A stretch of 64,000 nucleotides of DNA from Nansenia antarctica (taxonomy: Eukaryota; Chordata; Actinopteri; Argentiniformes; Microstomatidae): assembly GCA_963989245.1 (NCBI GenBank), contig OZ022352.1, forward strand, positions 22,128,972-22,192,971. Reading direction: 5' to 3'. Position numbers and translations under genes: made by a program. The notes under the pieces are model-generated. The model was given only the letters and a program-made list of their open reading frames with translations, had not been told where the DNA came from and did not search any database. Shown here piece after piece: positions 45,115-57,189 of the stretch. Each line of letters opens with the position of its first letter. Position 1 is the first letter of the stretch.

Positions 45115-45400
45115 GTCACAGTGATGACTTGGTAGTCAGTGACCTGGTAGTCACAGTGATGACTTGGTAGTCAGTGACCTGGTAGTCACAGTGATGACTT
45201 GGTAGTCAGTGACCTGGTAGTCACAGTGATGACTTGGTAGTCAGTGACCTGGTAGTCACAGTGATGACTTGGTAGTCAGTGACCTGGTAGTCACAGTGAT
45301 GACTTGGTAGTCAGTGACCTGGTAGTCACAGTGATGACTTGGTAGTCAGTGACCTGGTAGTCACAGTGATGACTTGGTAGTCACAGTGACCGTGTCTGTC
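45115..45400. repeat. 35-bp minisatellite, about 8 copies
   Basis: The unit begins GATGACTTGGTAGTCAGTGA; starts at 45123, 45158, 45193 and so on. It lies between the convergent 3' ends of AMN1 and ETFBKMT. Confidence 0.96.
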
Positions 45401-45639
45401 CCAGACTGGACTGCAACATTCTAGGCTGAGGAGAGTGTATTCTCAATAACGAGTTTGCTACCCAATAATCATTCACACAAAGGTCATATGACACACAGAT
45501 AATGTATTATTGTTCATGAATATATGTAAGATCATTATGGATTTTCCACCACAACACATTACCCTATCATTACCCTATAGTTTATTATTGCTTTTATAGC
45601 ACTCTGCTAGATTTGACATTACAGAAAGACAGTGCATTT

Positions 45640-45760
45640 CTACATTTTGGCATTTAGCAGACACCTTTATCCAAAGTGACTTACAACAAATACATTTGTC
45701 TAAGTAAGGGAATCATCTATCCATCAGTCATTGTAAGATGAAAAGCAGAGAGACCGGGCA
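45640..45760 (-). repeat. SINE with GCGTCTGCTAAATG-type tail, copy at 45.6 kb
   Basis: Contains GGCATTTAGCAGACACC and CAAAGTGACTTACAA, like 2581-2700. Confidence 0.6.
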
Positions 45761-46232
45761 GAGGTTTGGGGGATGAGCATCTCTTGCAAGTCGGGAGGGG
45801 CTGTGTAGGAGTAAGATATTCTTTTATGTGACTTGGCGGTGTTGTAATGAATCACAGGCCAAAATAGGCTGTTTTATTGACTGTATATCAATGGATATTA
45901 CTTTATTTATAATAGTTGTCCAGTTAGTTAGACATAATCAAAAGCACAAACACCCCGAAGCTCATTCCAGGGACAATAAAATGTGAACACATACCTTATG
46001 TAACATAGAAAGGCAAAGAGGTTGTGCTATGTCTTCAGTCAATGAGGAGCACTTGGTGATATTCACTCAGTCATGTGTCATGACACTATAGAGTATAAGA
46101 GGCAGTTGTATTGAAGAGGTAATGGTCCAAAGTGCAATTTACAGTCGCAAGTTCGTGTTCAGTAAAGGACCAAAATGTATGATTTTAGCTTTTAAAAAGA
46201 ACACAAACTGGGGAAAAAGCATTTCCCGATCG

Positions 46233-46633
46233 TCAGAGTTCAGGCTGGTAGTGCCACACAGTGCTACAGGTCAGCCCATAGTTCTCCTCCCTGACCGACT
46301 TGGGCAACTCAAACTGGGCCAGTTGATGCAGGAGCCTCCTGATGCTGTGGCTTTCAAACTGGGCCCTCCCCGGGTCTCCTATCAGAACCTGAGTATTGTG
46401 GGTCTGGATGCACTGATCCAACCAACCATGAAGGCTGTCTGCTAGGGCCTCCTCATAGAACATGTCTCCCAGAAGGATAAGGTCATAACCCTCAGGTGCT
46501 GAACCAATCATATTCTCTGTCACACAGGGGAGGGGGTCCAGACCATTCAACTCACAGTTCATCTGGGTGGCGATGGCTGCAACTGGAACAAGAAGAGTGA
46601 TAATCAGGGCTCGGGTGACTATCACAATAATTG

Positions 46634-46665
<32 letters not shown>

Positions 46666-47591
46666 GTGATATTGGAGTCAAAGTCCAAGTATTTTAGATA
46701 CAATATAAAGACCAGCCCCTTCTAAGAACGGTATAGGCTACATATATTCCACATTGTTCCACTTTGTTCAATCAGGAAATACACTTGAAATAAGTGTTGT
46801 ATATAACTATCATGTGTTATCTTCTGAGCTCATCATCATATATTTGTATCACTTATATGCCCCACAAAATAAAATGTGGCAATCAATCAGTGTACATAGA
46901 GCGTGTTGATGATTTCTTACCAGGGTCAATGTCATTAGTGACTACATGAGCAGCACCACAGAGCTTGGCAGCGATGGCTGAGGCCCCACAGCCACATCCC
47001 AGATCCAACACTTTCTTGCCCAGAGACACTCCTGGGTTACTCAACAGATATCTGGAGAGGTGGATAGAGATAATTGTGGATTCACACAACAATATAGGCT
47101 ACATTGAAAGATGATTTAGAATGCAGTGAAGGTATATGCTCAATAATGACAATGCCTACATTGATTTGATTGCTTAATAGTAGCTGATTAAAAAAAATTA
47201 TATATAATAGTACAAAATGTTATGGGGCAAACATGTTGACAATATTCTATTGCTTCAACCCATATTCTCATCTGAATGACAACTGAAAGTCATACCTGGA
47301 GAGTGCTTGTCCCCCTGGCCAGTAGATGGCCCAGAAAGGCTCAGAGAAAGGCCAGAGCTCTGGTCTTTCATGCCAAAACCGACAATTTGGTGTAAACAGT
47401 CTCAAATGGATCTCTGGTGTTAAATTATGCTTCGTTACTATTTCCGTGTTTTCTACAATAAACCTCTTTATCTCGTCATCAGAATTAAAGCCTTGGAGGT
47501 GTCTATTTCTGCTGGTGCAAAAGGCTCTGAGAGCAATATGAACGTAAGCTTTGTTTTTAGTGCACAGAACTCTCACACATGTGGTGAACAT
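46233..47591 (-). CDS. etfbkmt: ETFBKMT (METTL20), ETF-beta lysine methyltransferase
   Basis: Three coding exons: 47591-47296, 47051-46921 and 46582-46233, with GT-AG introns, giving 258 residues (human about 262). The known enzyme uses S-adenosylmethionine to methylate two adjacent lysines of the electron transfer flavoprotein beta subunit in the mitochondrial matrix, lowering electron transfer from acyl-CoA dehydrogenases. Visible: a basic, Ser/Thr-rich presequence without acidic residues (about 1-33); the family segment LTPEIHLRLFTPNCRFWHE; WAIYWPGGQALSRY; the SAM-binding motif VLDLGCGCGASAIAA (about 113-127); NDIDP; ILLGDMFYEEALADSL with the family GDMFY motif; and VLIGDPGRAQF. All key motifs are present, so the enzyme should be functional. 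A MULE-like MITE ends 30 bp upstream of the start codon. Confidence 0.95.
46636..46668. repeat. (ATT)n microsatellite in ETFBKMT intron 2
   Basis: About 10 trinucleotide units just upstream of exon 3 in gene orientation. Confidence 0.95.
46921..47051 (-). CDS. etfbkmt: ETFBKMT exon 2
   Basis: 131 nt with acceptor CCTCTCCAG and donor GTAAGA; holds the glycine-rich SAM-binding loop. Confidence 0.94.
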
Positions 47592-47620
47592 GTTTAGCTA
47601 GATACTCTAGCCTGCCGGAC

Positions 47621-47806
47621 GCGAATTTGCGAAACCTAGGATGGTAGGGGAAGGCAGGGCAATACCGCTACCTGATTAGTTGGCGAAGCACTCGTGAAGA
47701 GCCCCCAATCAGGTAGCGGTATTGCCCTACCTTCCCTGCTTCGCCAACCAATCAGGTAGCGGTATTGCCCTACATTCCCCTACCATCCTAGGTTCCGCAA
47801 ATTCGC
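47621..47806. mobile_element. MULE-like MITE, 186 bp, 9-bp TSD, at the ETFBKMT 5' end
   Basis: The ends GCGAATTTGCGAAACCTAGG and CCTAGGTTCCGCAAATTCGC are long near-perfect inverted repeats (about 60 bp each), flanked by CTGCCGGAC at 47612-47620 and 47807-47815. A 9-bp duplication fits Mutator-like elements. AATCAGGTAGCGGTATTGCC occurs twice directly inside. Confidence 0.9.
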
Positions 47807-47815
47807 CTGCCGGAC

Positions 47816-48520
47816 AGCCTAGCAGTTAGTTCTCCAGGAAGATTTAGCGCACTGCATTAAAAACATACACATGTCAGCTGATTTGGCAGAAATTAACAGG
47901 TTTCTTAAAGGTTCTGGTCCATTTTACACAAAAGTCTCATAGATTATCCTATTGAAAACACATGACATCAGTCGTTTCCACACGGACGCAAAACAAGTGA
48001 GACATGTGCACCATTTTCATAATGCCCCTAATACAACATACTATGTTGTGTTGGTTCCGCTCAGGGTTAAGGCTGGTTTAGGTTTAGGGTTAAATAGGCT
48101 ACTGCTATTATTACACACATTTAAATACTTTTAAACAGCTGATGCAAGCCAGGTCACACATTTTGTAGTTACTCTAGTAACAAAATCGTACTAGCACAGT
48201 CACATATTGCACAGTCATTTGGTGATTGCATGGTTGCTAAAAGGAAAATATGCAAAGAAAACCAGTGACACAATTCTTTCCATGCTAAAATGAAAATGAA
48301 AGTATATAGAAAATAACGATAAAAAAAAAAAAAAAGTGGCCATCTGGAATTCAAACAACGACAAAGTGGCCGCCACTTTGGTAAACAGGTGGGGCACGGG
48401 GCTGGAGAAATGTGATCACTTTCAAATTCATAGCCATCGATGCAGATTGACCATTCATGAGATCAAAATGATAGTTTTAACCTTGTTTCAAAGTTATACA
48501 GTGTTTGTTTACAATTACAT

Positions 48521-48552
<32 letters not shown>

Positions 48553-48770
48553 ACAAACAAACAATACAATACAATGTTATATTTTTGTTCTGGTAAGACA
48601 GTTGAACTACGGCATTTATATGTTCAGAATCAATAAAATCTTTAACACTCAAGTGCCTTATTGCTTTTATACAACAGTTACAAAACAAAACAGAGAATTG
48701 TAGTATAGTATTAGTAGTAGTATTTATTGTGTGATAGAATGTTGTGGTTTCTGCTCTTCACTTAGAAATA
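47816..48770. other. no gene seen; probable distal upstream region of ETFBKMT
   Basis: No supported open frame. A poly-T run lies at 48530-48552. No recognisable repeat. Confidence 0.4.
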
Positions 48771-49109
48771 TACAGTGCCCTCCTTAAGTATTGGAAAGAG
48801 GAAGCATTTTGTCTTTTTCTTTTTAGCTCGATACTCCAACAGTTTGAATTTGAAATCAAACATTACTATGAGGTTAAAGTAGAGATTCTCAGATTTAATT
48901 CAATGGGTTATTTTTTTCTGATTGGTTTCACCCTTTTTATATATTGTCCCCCTATTTCAGGGCACCAAAAGTATTGGAAAATTGGTTTGACAGGTGTTTC
49001 TGTCTAGTCACGTCACATAATTTGTGCAGACCTAAGACAGTTGTCAATATCTATAATGGGGTATATTTTTTTTTATAGTATTTTGGATTCTGTGAATGGT
49101 GTCAACATG

Positions 49110-49345
49110 AGGACCAAAGAGATGAATGAAAGTCATGGAAGTCATTATGAGGATGAAATATCAGAAAAATCAATCAGAGAGATAGCCAAAACCTTAGACT
49201 TACCAAAATCAACAGTTTGTAACATCATTAAAAAAGAAAGAAAGCACAGTGAGCTCAGCAATCGCAAACAGGCTGGTAGGCCAAAGAAGAATTATAGAGT
49301 AGATAACCGAAGAATGCTTGCTATAATTAAGAAACTACTGTCCCA
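49110..49345 (+). pseudogene. Tc1 transposase N-terminal DNA-binding part
   Basis: Reads EKSIREIAKTLDLPKSTVCN (helix-turn-helix) … RKQAGRPKKNYRVDNRRML (GRP-type second domain) and breaks where the LINE is inserted. A C-terminal remnant (AVQAWQSITRGYAERLV) is near 50490-50540. No DDE core. Confidence 0.8.
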
Positions 49346-49347
49346 CA

Positions 49348-50320
49348 CATTGATTGATTGATTGAAAACTTTATTAGAAGATTTGCAGAAGTAGGTACAT
49401 GAAAGTACATATTACATACAAGGTCAACTAACAGGATAAAAACCCAAGAAAGCCACTGGCTTATTTCAATTGGGGTCCTTGATTCTCAATTCATCGTTAC
49501 ATGTAAGACAGACAAAAAAAACTAGTACTATCTACAAGATAATACAGACAAATAACTATTACTATCTACAAGATAAACATACATCCATCATGGGAAGAAC
49601 AATACAACAAAACATAAGGTATGTACAGCGGGTAGGACAGGTGGGGACATACACCACAGGTGGGGGCGGGGGACAAAACACAAAGTATGTACAGTGGGTA
49701 GTTCGGGTCTTTTAATCTGATTTTGATTTAGAGGGTCCAGTTACGGATTGCAGCCTCCTGTAAATGTTTTTTGAGAGTGGTTTTGAAGGTGGGCAGTGTT
49801 TTGCACTCCTTTAAGATTATAGGAAGGGCGTTCCACATTTTTACTGCATAGTTTGCAAACGAGTTTAACCCCTTGTTTGTGGTGCAACGCGGTTGAACGT
49901 GGTTCGTGGAGCTTCCTCTGGTGTTGTATGTGTGGACGTTGTTCACTTTTTGGAAGTATGTTGACAGGTACTTGGGTGTCTTTGTGGTGTAGCGAATCTT
50001 GAAGACCAGGCCCAGTGCAAGCTGCTGCACTCTGTCAACTACTCGTAGCCAATCAAGGCTCAAAAAATGAGCAGCGGTTAGATGTGTCCTAGGGTTGAGG
50101 CCTAGCAGAAGCCTAACCAGTTTATTTTGGGCTGTCTGGAGTCTTGTTTTATGGGCCTTTGTGGTTCTATAGTACCATGATGTTACGGCATAGTCGAAGT
50201 GACATTGAATGAGAGCTCCTGATAGGGTCCTCAGTGTGTTTTTACTGACAAGTGAGGATATCCTGTACAAGAATCTAGTTCTATGGTTCACTTTTTTGAT
50301 TACTTTTGCTGCCATTTTAT
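49348..50320 (-). mobile_element. 5'-truncated LINE inserted in the Tc1 element
   Basis: The 3' end is at 49348 with TTGATTGATTGATTGA repeats. The minus strand then carries about 370 bp of 3' UTR and the last 195 codons of ORF2. Confidence 0.8.
49728..50315 (-). pseudogene. LINE ORF2 C-terminal 195 residues
   Basis: The open frame contains NHRTRFLYRISSLVSKNTL, GALIQCHFDYAVTSWYY, RLQTAQNKLVRLLLG, LDWLRVVDRVQQLAL, HTYNTRGSS and MWNALPIILKECKTLPTFK. This is the conserved region after RT in a teleost LINE group (CR1/L2 or a close clade). It is uninterrupted but lacks endonuclease and RT. Confidence 0.85.
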
Positions 50321-52014
50321 CTCCGGAAAGATTTGGTCAGGAACACAGGTCAGGAACACTCTCCGGGAGGGAGGTGTGAATGTGTCAGAGACTAATCTTA
50401 AGATTTAAATCCAATTGAACATGCATGTCATTTCCTGATGATAAGATGGTCGGCAAAAAGACCTTAAAATAAACAAGTGAAGATGGCTGCAGTACAGGCC
50501 TGGCAGAGCATCACAAGAGGATATGCAGAGCGTCTGGTGAGATCAATGAGTCCAGACTTCAGGCAGTTATTGCATGCAGACGATTGTGGACCATATTAAA
50601 TATGAATGCTTTATTTGGACATTATATGATTTTTTTCCAATACCTTTGGAGCCCTGAAAAAGAGGGAGTGTGTTTAAAATTTTTTTTACTTTCTTAATTA
50701 TTAATGGTGAACCCAATCTGAATAAAAAACCCATTGAATGAAAGCTAAGAGTATCACCCCATAGTAATTGTTGTTAATTGTAGACATTGTTTGATTTCAA
50801 ATCCAAACTAATGGAGTACGGAGCTGAAAGAAAACTAAATGCTTCCTCTTTCCAATACTTATGGAGAGCACTGTAGTTCTCAAAACCATAGCTCAAAATG
50901 ACCACTGTTGTCATGGTAACATACGGTTGGAATATTATTACTGTAGGGTAGGCTATGGTAAACAGGAAAAATGCATCATAGCTGTTACATCATCTGGGAA
51001 TAAAGCACGGCTTTGAACGCCAATTATTGTTGATCAACCTGATCAACCTGATAATAACAAGAATAATTATGGTGCTTTTACACTGTCACTTTTGACACTG
51101 GTGTTTGGCCTAAAGCCTCAGACCTTTATGTCTCCATCTCTGAGAAGGGCCAAAGAAGACCCCAAAAGACCAGGGGCCTCATTTATAAAAATGTACTTGA
51201 ACGTCATCTTGCAACTTGCACGTAAGCACATTTTTCTAAATGGACGTAAGCATTATTTATGTAACGGGCTGCGCTTGTTCTGTCTATAAATAACAAATAT
51301 ACTTGAAATTGAACGCAATTAAGTGAATGAACTTTTTCTCCAACAGCATGTTTGGATACTGGATTCTGATTGGTTAGCAACAGTGGTAAATACCCCAACA
51401 ACCTTCAATTCAGCTCCAACCGCATTTCCAGTATCAATGCGCCTCCCAATCAATCTGATTAAGAACACCTGTGCTGACTGCCGTCGCCAACACCACCAAA
51501 ACGGACTGCTTTGGATAACTGTTTCAATAACTGTACCCTTTCAGGCAATGTGTCAATAACTGTGAATCCCGCTAACAATCAGGTTATGATTTGTTTTTGG
51601 CTCAAAGGCAAGTGAATTATAGTCACTCAATTATAGCGGCTCAATTATAGCGGCTGAATTAAGTGCTATAAATAGGCTTGATTGAGGTGTTGAGCAGCAC
51701 CTTTGGCGGGTTCACACGATGGTAGACCAACGAAAGAAAAACGTTTACTGAGGAGATCGACTGTCTTTGTCCGAATTAGACGCGCGGTCGCAAACGCTCT
51801 TCGGGAGCCTGAATAGTGGGAAGGATCACCACTAAAACCACATGTGTTGCCTGACAGTGTGTCGCTGCCAGTGTCAATGAAGTTGGAGATGGTGTGAGAA
51901 CACTAACCGAGGTTAAGAAGACGTGGTGCTGACCACAAGGCCAGCGTGAAGGCACCTGGGGGAGGACCGGCTAGCGCACCGGAGCTGTTGCCAACGGACC
52001 AACGCGTCGCCTCC

Positions 52015-52600
52015 ATCCTGGGGACATGTGCTGTAAGTGGCATTGGACCACACTGGGGACATGTGCTGTTAGTGGCATTGGACCATACTGGGGACATGTG
52101 CTGTTAGTGGCATTGGACCACACTGGGGACATGTGCTGTTAGTGGCATTGGTCCATCCTGGGGACATGTGCTGTTAGTGGCATTGGACCACACTGGGGAC
52201 ATGTGCTGTTAGTGGCATTGGTCCATTGGACCATCCTGGGGACATGTGCTGTTAGTGGCATTGGACCATCCTGGGGACATGTGCTGTTAGTGGCATTGGA
52301 CCACACTGGGGACATGTGCTGTTAGTGGCATTGGACCATCCTGGGGACATGTGCTGTTAGTGGCATTGGACCACACTGGGGACATGTGCTGTTAGTGGCA
52401 TTGGTCCATTGGACCATCCTGGGGACATGTGCTGTTAGTGGCATTGGACCATCCTGGGGACATGTGCTGTTAGTGGCATTGGACCACACTGGGGACATGT
52501 GCTGTTAGTGGCATTGGACCATCCTGGGGACATGTGCTGTCAGTGGCATTGGACCACACTGGGGACATGTGCTGTTAGTGGCATTGGACCACACGGCGAC
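52015..52600. repeat. 35-bp minisatellite with 43-bp variants, about 16 copies
   Basis: The unit is GGGGACATGTGCTGTTAGTG plus GCATTGGACCA(C/T)(A/C)CT. Two or more units carry an extra 8 bp (GGTCCATTGGACC). The array lies inside the Harbinger-like element. Confidence 0.95.
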
Positions 52601-52768
52601 ACAGAGGGTTTGTTGGATGAAGGCCCAGCTGGCAGTCGTCCCACTCCCAAGGTGTTGACCGACGAGGTCCTACAAACGCAAAGAGACCTTTGCAAGGCAG
52701 CGAATGACATTGTTGAGGAGTTGAAACACAGTTCGTCATCTAACCAGATTATTGTGCAAAAGCCATGA
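52590..52768 (+). pseudogene. C-terminal remnant of a Harbinger accessory (Myb/SANT-like) gene
   Basis: After the minisatellite the frame reads VLTDEVLQTQRDLCKAANDI then VEELKHSSSSNQ and a stop. A helical, polar tail of this kind is seen in Myb/SANT-like proteins of Harbinger elements. The DNA-binding part is not recognisable upstream, so this stays tentative. Confidence 0.4.
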
Positions 52769-53662
52769 ATGTATGGACATTATTTGCATGGTGTATGTAT
52801 GGACATTGCATGGTGTATGTATGGACATTGCAATCATTGGACTTATCGGGAACGTTACACTTATGAAGACGTTCATTACTGTGAAGTAAATGCGGACGGT
52901 GCCCAACTTGTTCATGTCCAGCGCTACGTGCAATGAATGTAAAAAAGCAATACATGTGCATGATATGTAGGCCTATATATCATATTGTGGTGGGTTGACA
53001 TAATTCACCCACAGAACTATGGGTTGGGAGTATTGTTCCGCACGGACAGTTAAGTGCGTGGTACCCAGGTTGTTTAGTTAGTTATAGTTACATGCTTGAA
53101 GTGTGTGGTTGAGACTCGTTCATGTCATTCAATAAATGTTTAGCTTTGACATTTGATACGCCGCCTACGACTCCCGTCTCTCGGCGGGAATATATTCAAT
53201 ATGATATGTAATGTGTAGAGTGTGATGCGTACAGCAGAACAAGGGCGAATATATATTTATATGTCCAGTTAATATATGTGCAGTGTGCATGTATTTGTTG
53301 TGTGCACTCCTAATAAATTATATAATACGTGAGAAGTAATATTTCTATTTATTTTACACAATGGTAGCAATTTCAATGTGTTTCTCCATTCTTCTGCCAG
53401 AGGAGTCACAGTTGCTCGTTTCTCCCGTTTCTGTGTGTACACACGGGTCCCAGTGTGCATGTTTTTATTTTATTTTATAAATCCCCAAATTTGCATCAAA
53501 GTTGCAACCCATCTTTTTAACATTGCCTTTAAATGACTAAATAATTAAATTAAGATTATATAATGATTAAAGCACTTTGAGCTGCAACGTTTGCAGGAAA
53601 AGCGCTATACAAATAAAGTTATTATTATTATTACACAAGCTTTATAAATGATGCCCCTGGAG

Positions 53663-55560
53663 TGGGGCCCAGTCTCTAGTGGAAAAGCACCATGATTATC
53701 ATGCAAGAGCTTTAGAGGGGTGGTGAGGGTGGAGATGGGGTGGTGGTGGACCCCGAATATTCTCAGCCTCTAATGGTAAAGCTACTAGTTTGTAATAAAA
53801 CGAGTGTCTCTGTCTTGTACTTATTGTGAGGAGGTATGCCAGTTAACCAGAGTTGATGTCCACTACCGTCTAGACCAGGATTCATTCATATCAATGCCTA
53901 CTGCTTGAGAGATTTTCTTTTTCTTATAGGGTTAGTGTCTATCAGTGCCTGAGTGAAGCTGTCGTGAACAGTAGCCCAGCTGAGTCGATTCCAACCGAGT
54001 CTCGAACTTGCAACCTCTGACTTGCAAACACACGCGACTGTCTCCTCAATAACCTGATGTTAACCAGCTGCGCTATCGAAAAGTTAGCATTTCGACAGCG
54101 CAAATGGGGGTTTTGAACTTGGAGTGAGTTTATCATCTCAACTCGGTTACATGAGTGAAATTAATGCGACTTCACACAGGGACTGTAACCTTGAGCCCTG
54201 GAGCCTGAGTCAGTGGTGACAGAGTGGGCTTCTTCTTCTTCACACAAATGGAGGACATGAAAGTGCTGAGGCCTTTCCCTCACCCATTAACAAGGTTGTG
54301 ATTCAGGCAACCTTTTGGAGGATCAATGATGAGGCTTGTTGCCATGTCCAGGAGCTGGAGATTTTACACTTCAAATACCCAATTTAAGTGGCGCACTGCT
54401 GAGAGGGTGGTGCGACTGTGACTGTTCTCAGAGATTGGAGCAAAAATAAATCACTTACCTTGATCTTGTACGTACGTCACTGCTAGTCTAAAGCACAATC
54501 AGAGATAAGAGATGAGATTCTGAGGAGTAGATTGCACATTGAATTGACATGGAACAAGCCTCTTTTCTATAAGTTTAATCTCAACGGGGTACCTATATGT
54601 TAAAGGATAAATAGCTAAAACATATTATACTACATGGAATGAAAGCAGTAGAGAACTGCCTGTTTCTCAGGATGTGGGACTATTTGTGAGATAGTGATGT
54701 CTATGCCACAAAGCAGTTCTACATTTACCAGGCACAATGAGCTTTAGTTCCGTGAGTGAGAAAGCTTTCCAAAATGGCTGTTAAGTAAAACCTGGATTAA
54801 AAAGTGACAGATGATCCTGTGCCAGCATTTGCCATTTTACGTTGAAGGATCTTCTTGTCGATAATGATGTTGAATGAATCAATCTATAGAGGATAGTCGT
54901 GATCTTAAATTGCGTTGTGTCGTCTCTGGATAGATCAGGTGTGCAGCAAACACGAAGTGACAAGGATATTCAAAACACGGGTCTTAATGATCACTCAGGT
55001 TTATTAAACAGAAGGAACTGCATACGGAATGAACGTCTTCTGGCATCTGAGATCAGCATTAGACAATCACACAATGGCCAAGGATGGTTTAAAATACTCA
55101 TTGTATCACAGTTGTTACATCGTAATGATCAACACATCAGCCAGCCCTGGCGCCTCGGCTCACGCAAGACACCCAAGGTCGGTGCCCCTGGGAGTCAGAC
55201 AAGGTCTGCCGAATGCCGGCCAGTCTGCCAGATGCAGAGGCCATCTTCTCTAGAGTCTACACATGACAGACAATAGCAGAACAGTGTGATCCTGTACTGA
55301 CACACGGATTATATTGTAAGAAATACCACTAAGATCTAACAATGTCATAAGTATGTCACGGTGCAACGAGTCTCTCCTCACCTTTCAGGCTGAGGGTCTC
55401 GGTGGGTTTCTCTGATACAGTGAGCCAGACCAGGAGCCACAGCTGCTCACATCTGTGGGATTAACAGGCTACTGTTAATGGATGTTAATTACCTCAAATA
55501 GCATCAAGCTCTTATTTTGTGTTATTTTTATATATATATATAAAATATATAATATATTTT
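53663..55560. other. no gene or clear repeat recognised
   Basis: Short open frames only (for example 54899-55276), without protein character or splice context. Confidence 0.4.
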
Positions 55561-55768
55561 TTGTTATAGTATTATTACTTGTTGTGAATATTCGTGGTTG
55601 TATGGCACTGGACTTGTGGTATGCACTTAGCACTTGGCTGTTTATTGTCTGGTGTTGATTGTTTGGTTTACTGTGTTTTTACATTTACTGTCTGTTTGGT
55701 CCTTTCTATATCTGCTGCTGTAAAAGAATTTCCCCTTGGGGATTAATAAAGTACTACTCTACTCCATA
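55561..55768 (+). repeat. Rex1/CR1-type LINE 3' tail
   Basis: AAGAATTTCCCCTTGGGGAT followed by TAATAAAGTACTACTCTAC, a very common teleost LINE 3' end. Confidence 0.7.
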
Positions 55769-57185
55769 AGAGAGATAGCAAGGTGTTCTGCCGATTCACC
55801 ATGAGTTACAAGGCTCATTGTTTTGGCACTGGCAGACTATGACCGTACCTCACAGACCTTACCTCACTACATTAAATAAAAATCACTGTTAAACATAATT
55901 TACAGAACAGTAGACAATATATCATCACAGAGCAGGATCGATGTCACATACTGGCGAAGATAATGTGCCGCAGTGCCTGGTTTGATTGAACTCCAGCTAT
56001 AGGCTGTAACAATAGAGGGATTCAGTCAAGCAAGTCCCTTGATGAAGTTGTAATTTTGAGGAACAACTACACAAACACTTAAAGTAACAAGCAAACCCCC
56101 CCCCCCCCCCTCCCCCCTGGGCTTCCACATCAGAGATTTCAGTTTGCCTCTATTTGGCTTCATAACACAAATCACACCGCAGGAGGCGGGAAGGAATACT
56201 TGCCAGGAAATTGGGGGAGCATAATTTATTTAGAGAGCACATACACTTTGATTAATGCAGTCCAAAACAATGAGCTGCACTGAATTGATTTTCTTCTTTT
56301 TTTAATTATTGCTATATTCGATCGAGGGAACTATAAAACAATCAAAGGATGGGCTTGGCTTTGATCTTAGAAAGGCATATTGTGATATTTTGCCAGAGGA
56401 TCACTCTAAGAGAGTGATAATGTATGCTTCTTTGCCCAAAGGAAATTGATAACAAATCAATTGTGTGTTCCATGGTTACTCTTGTATCACTAACAATTCA
56501 GATGACATCACTGTTATTGAATGTATCAGCTCTATGCAAATATGCCAATTAAAAAGTACTTCAGAGGAATAGAGTACTGTGCAATGGTAAGCTCAAAAAT
56601 ATCCTCGGAAGATACAACACTCCCTCTGTCTTCATCCAAGAGAGAACAAGGGAAACAGAATCCTCAATGCACAACTGGTATCAACTGTAATTAGGGTAGA
56701 AAATGATCTAAAGAAATGACACAGATATACGTAGATACAAATGCATCTGATGTCCAGTCATGTTCTCCCCCCCCCCCCCCCCCTTCCTCTTGGAATTACA
56801 GATTGCATTTTCTTCTCAGTGTGAAGGACTGGAGACAACAAACAAGAGTTTTTAAGGTGTGGCTTGAAAGGTCAGCTACAAAGTCACAACAAACCATTTG
56901 GACCTGAGAGTACAGCTGTGTGGAAAGTTTTTTTAATAGTTAAATAAATAGGATGTGTAATTGTCTTGAAATGGCCATGCCGGGAAGTCTTGGTACAGGT
57001 GCTGTCGACACGAAGACTCCACTATGTTTGTTGCTCATGTTTTCCTGCAATGTGCACTGCCAACTGAGACATGGGGCTCCAATGTTCTTATGCTATAGCT
57101 GCATTTCTTATGCTATAGCACCCAACAAGAAACTCAATTCTGCAGCACTGAACACCCCCACCTCAAAAGACCACCTTCGACGGCT
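55769..57185. other. no gene seen; two poly-C tracts
   Basis: C-runs lie at 56097-56117 and 56767-56782. No supported coding region. Confidence 0.4.
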
Positions 57186-57189
57186 CCTT

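Larger units (their letters stand above)
48773..50873 (+). mobile_element. Tc1/mariner element, decayed, interrupted by a LINE
   Basis: The ends CAGTGCCCTCCTTAAGTATT and AATACTTATGGAGAGCACTG are inverted and flanked by TA (48771-48772 and 50874-50875). It contains the start and end of a Tc1-type transposase gene, with the catalytic middle missing, and a LINE fragment at 49348-50320. Confidence 0.85.
51170..53660 (+). mobile_element. Harbinger-like element, 2.5 kb, decayed
   Basis: The ends CCAGGGGCCTCATTTATAAA and TTTATAAATGATGCCCCTGG are 20-bp inverted repeats with one mismatch. It contains a 35-bp minisatellite, remnants of a coding region and a SINE/LINE-like tail (CTATACAAATAAAGTTATTA) near its right end. 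No clear 3-bp duplication. A second copy is at 20638. Confidence 0.75.

Noticed and set aside
46122..46445. 107-codon plus-strand frame
   Set aside because: It is antisense to ETFBKMT exon 3, whose minus-strand frame is clearly the coding one.
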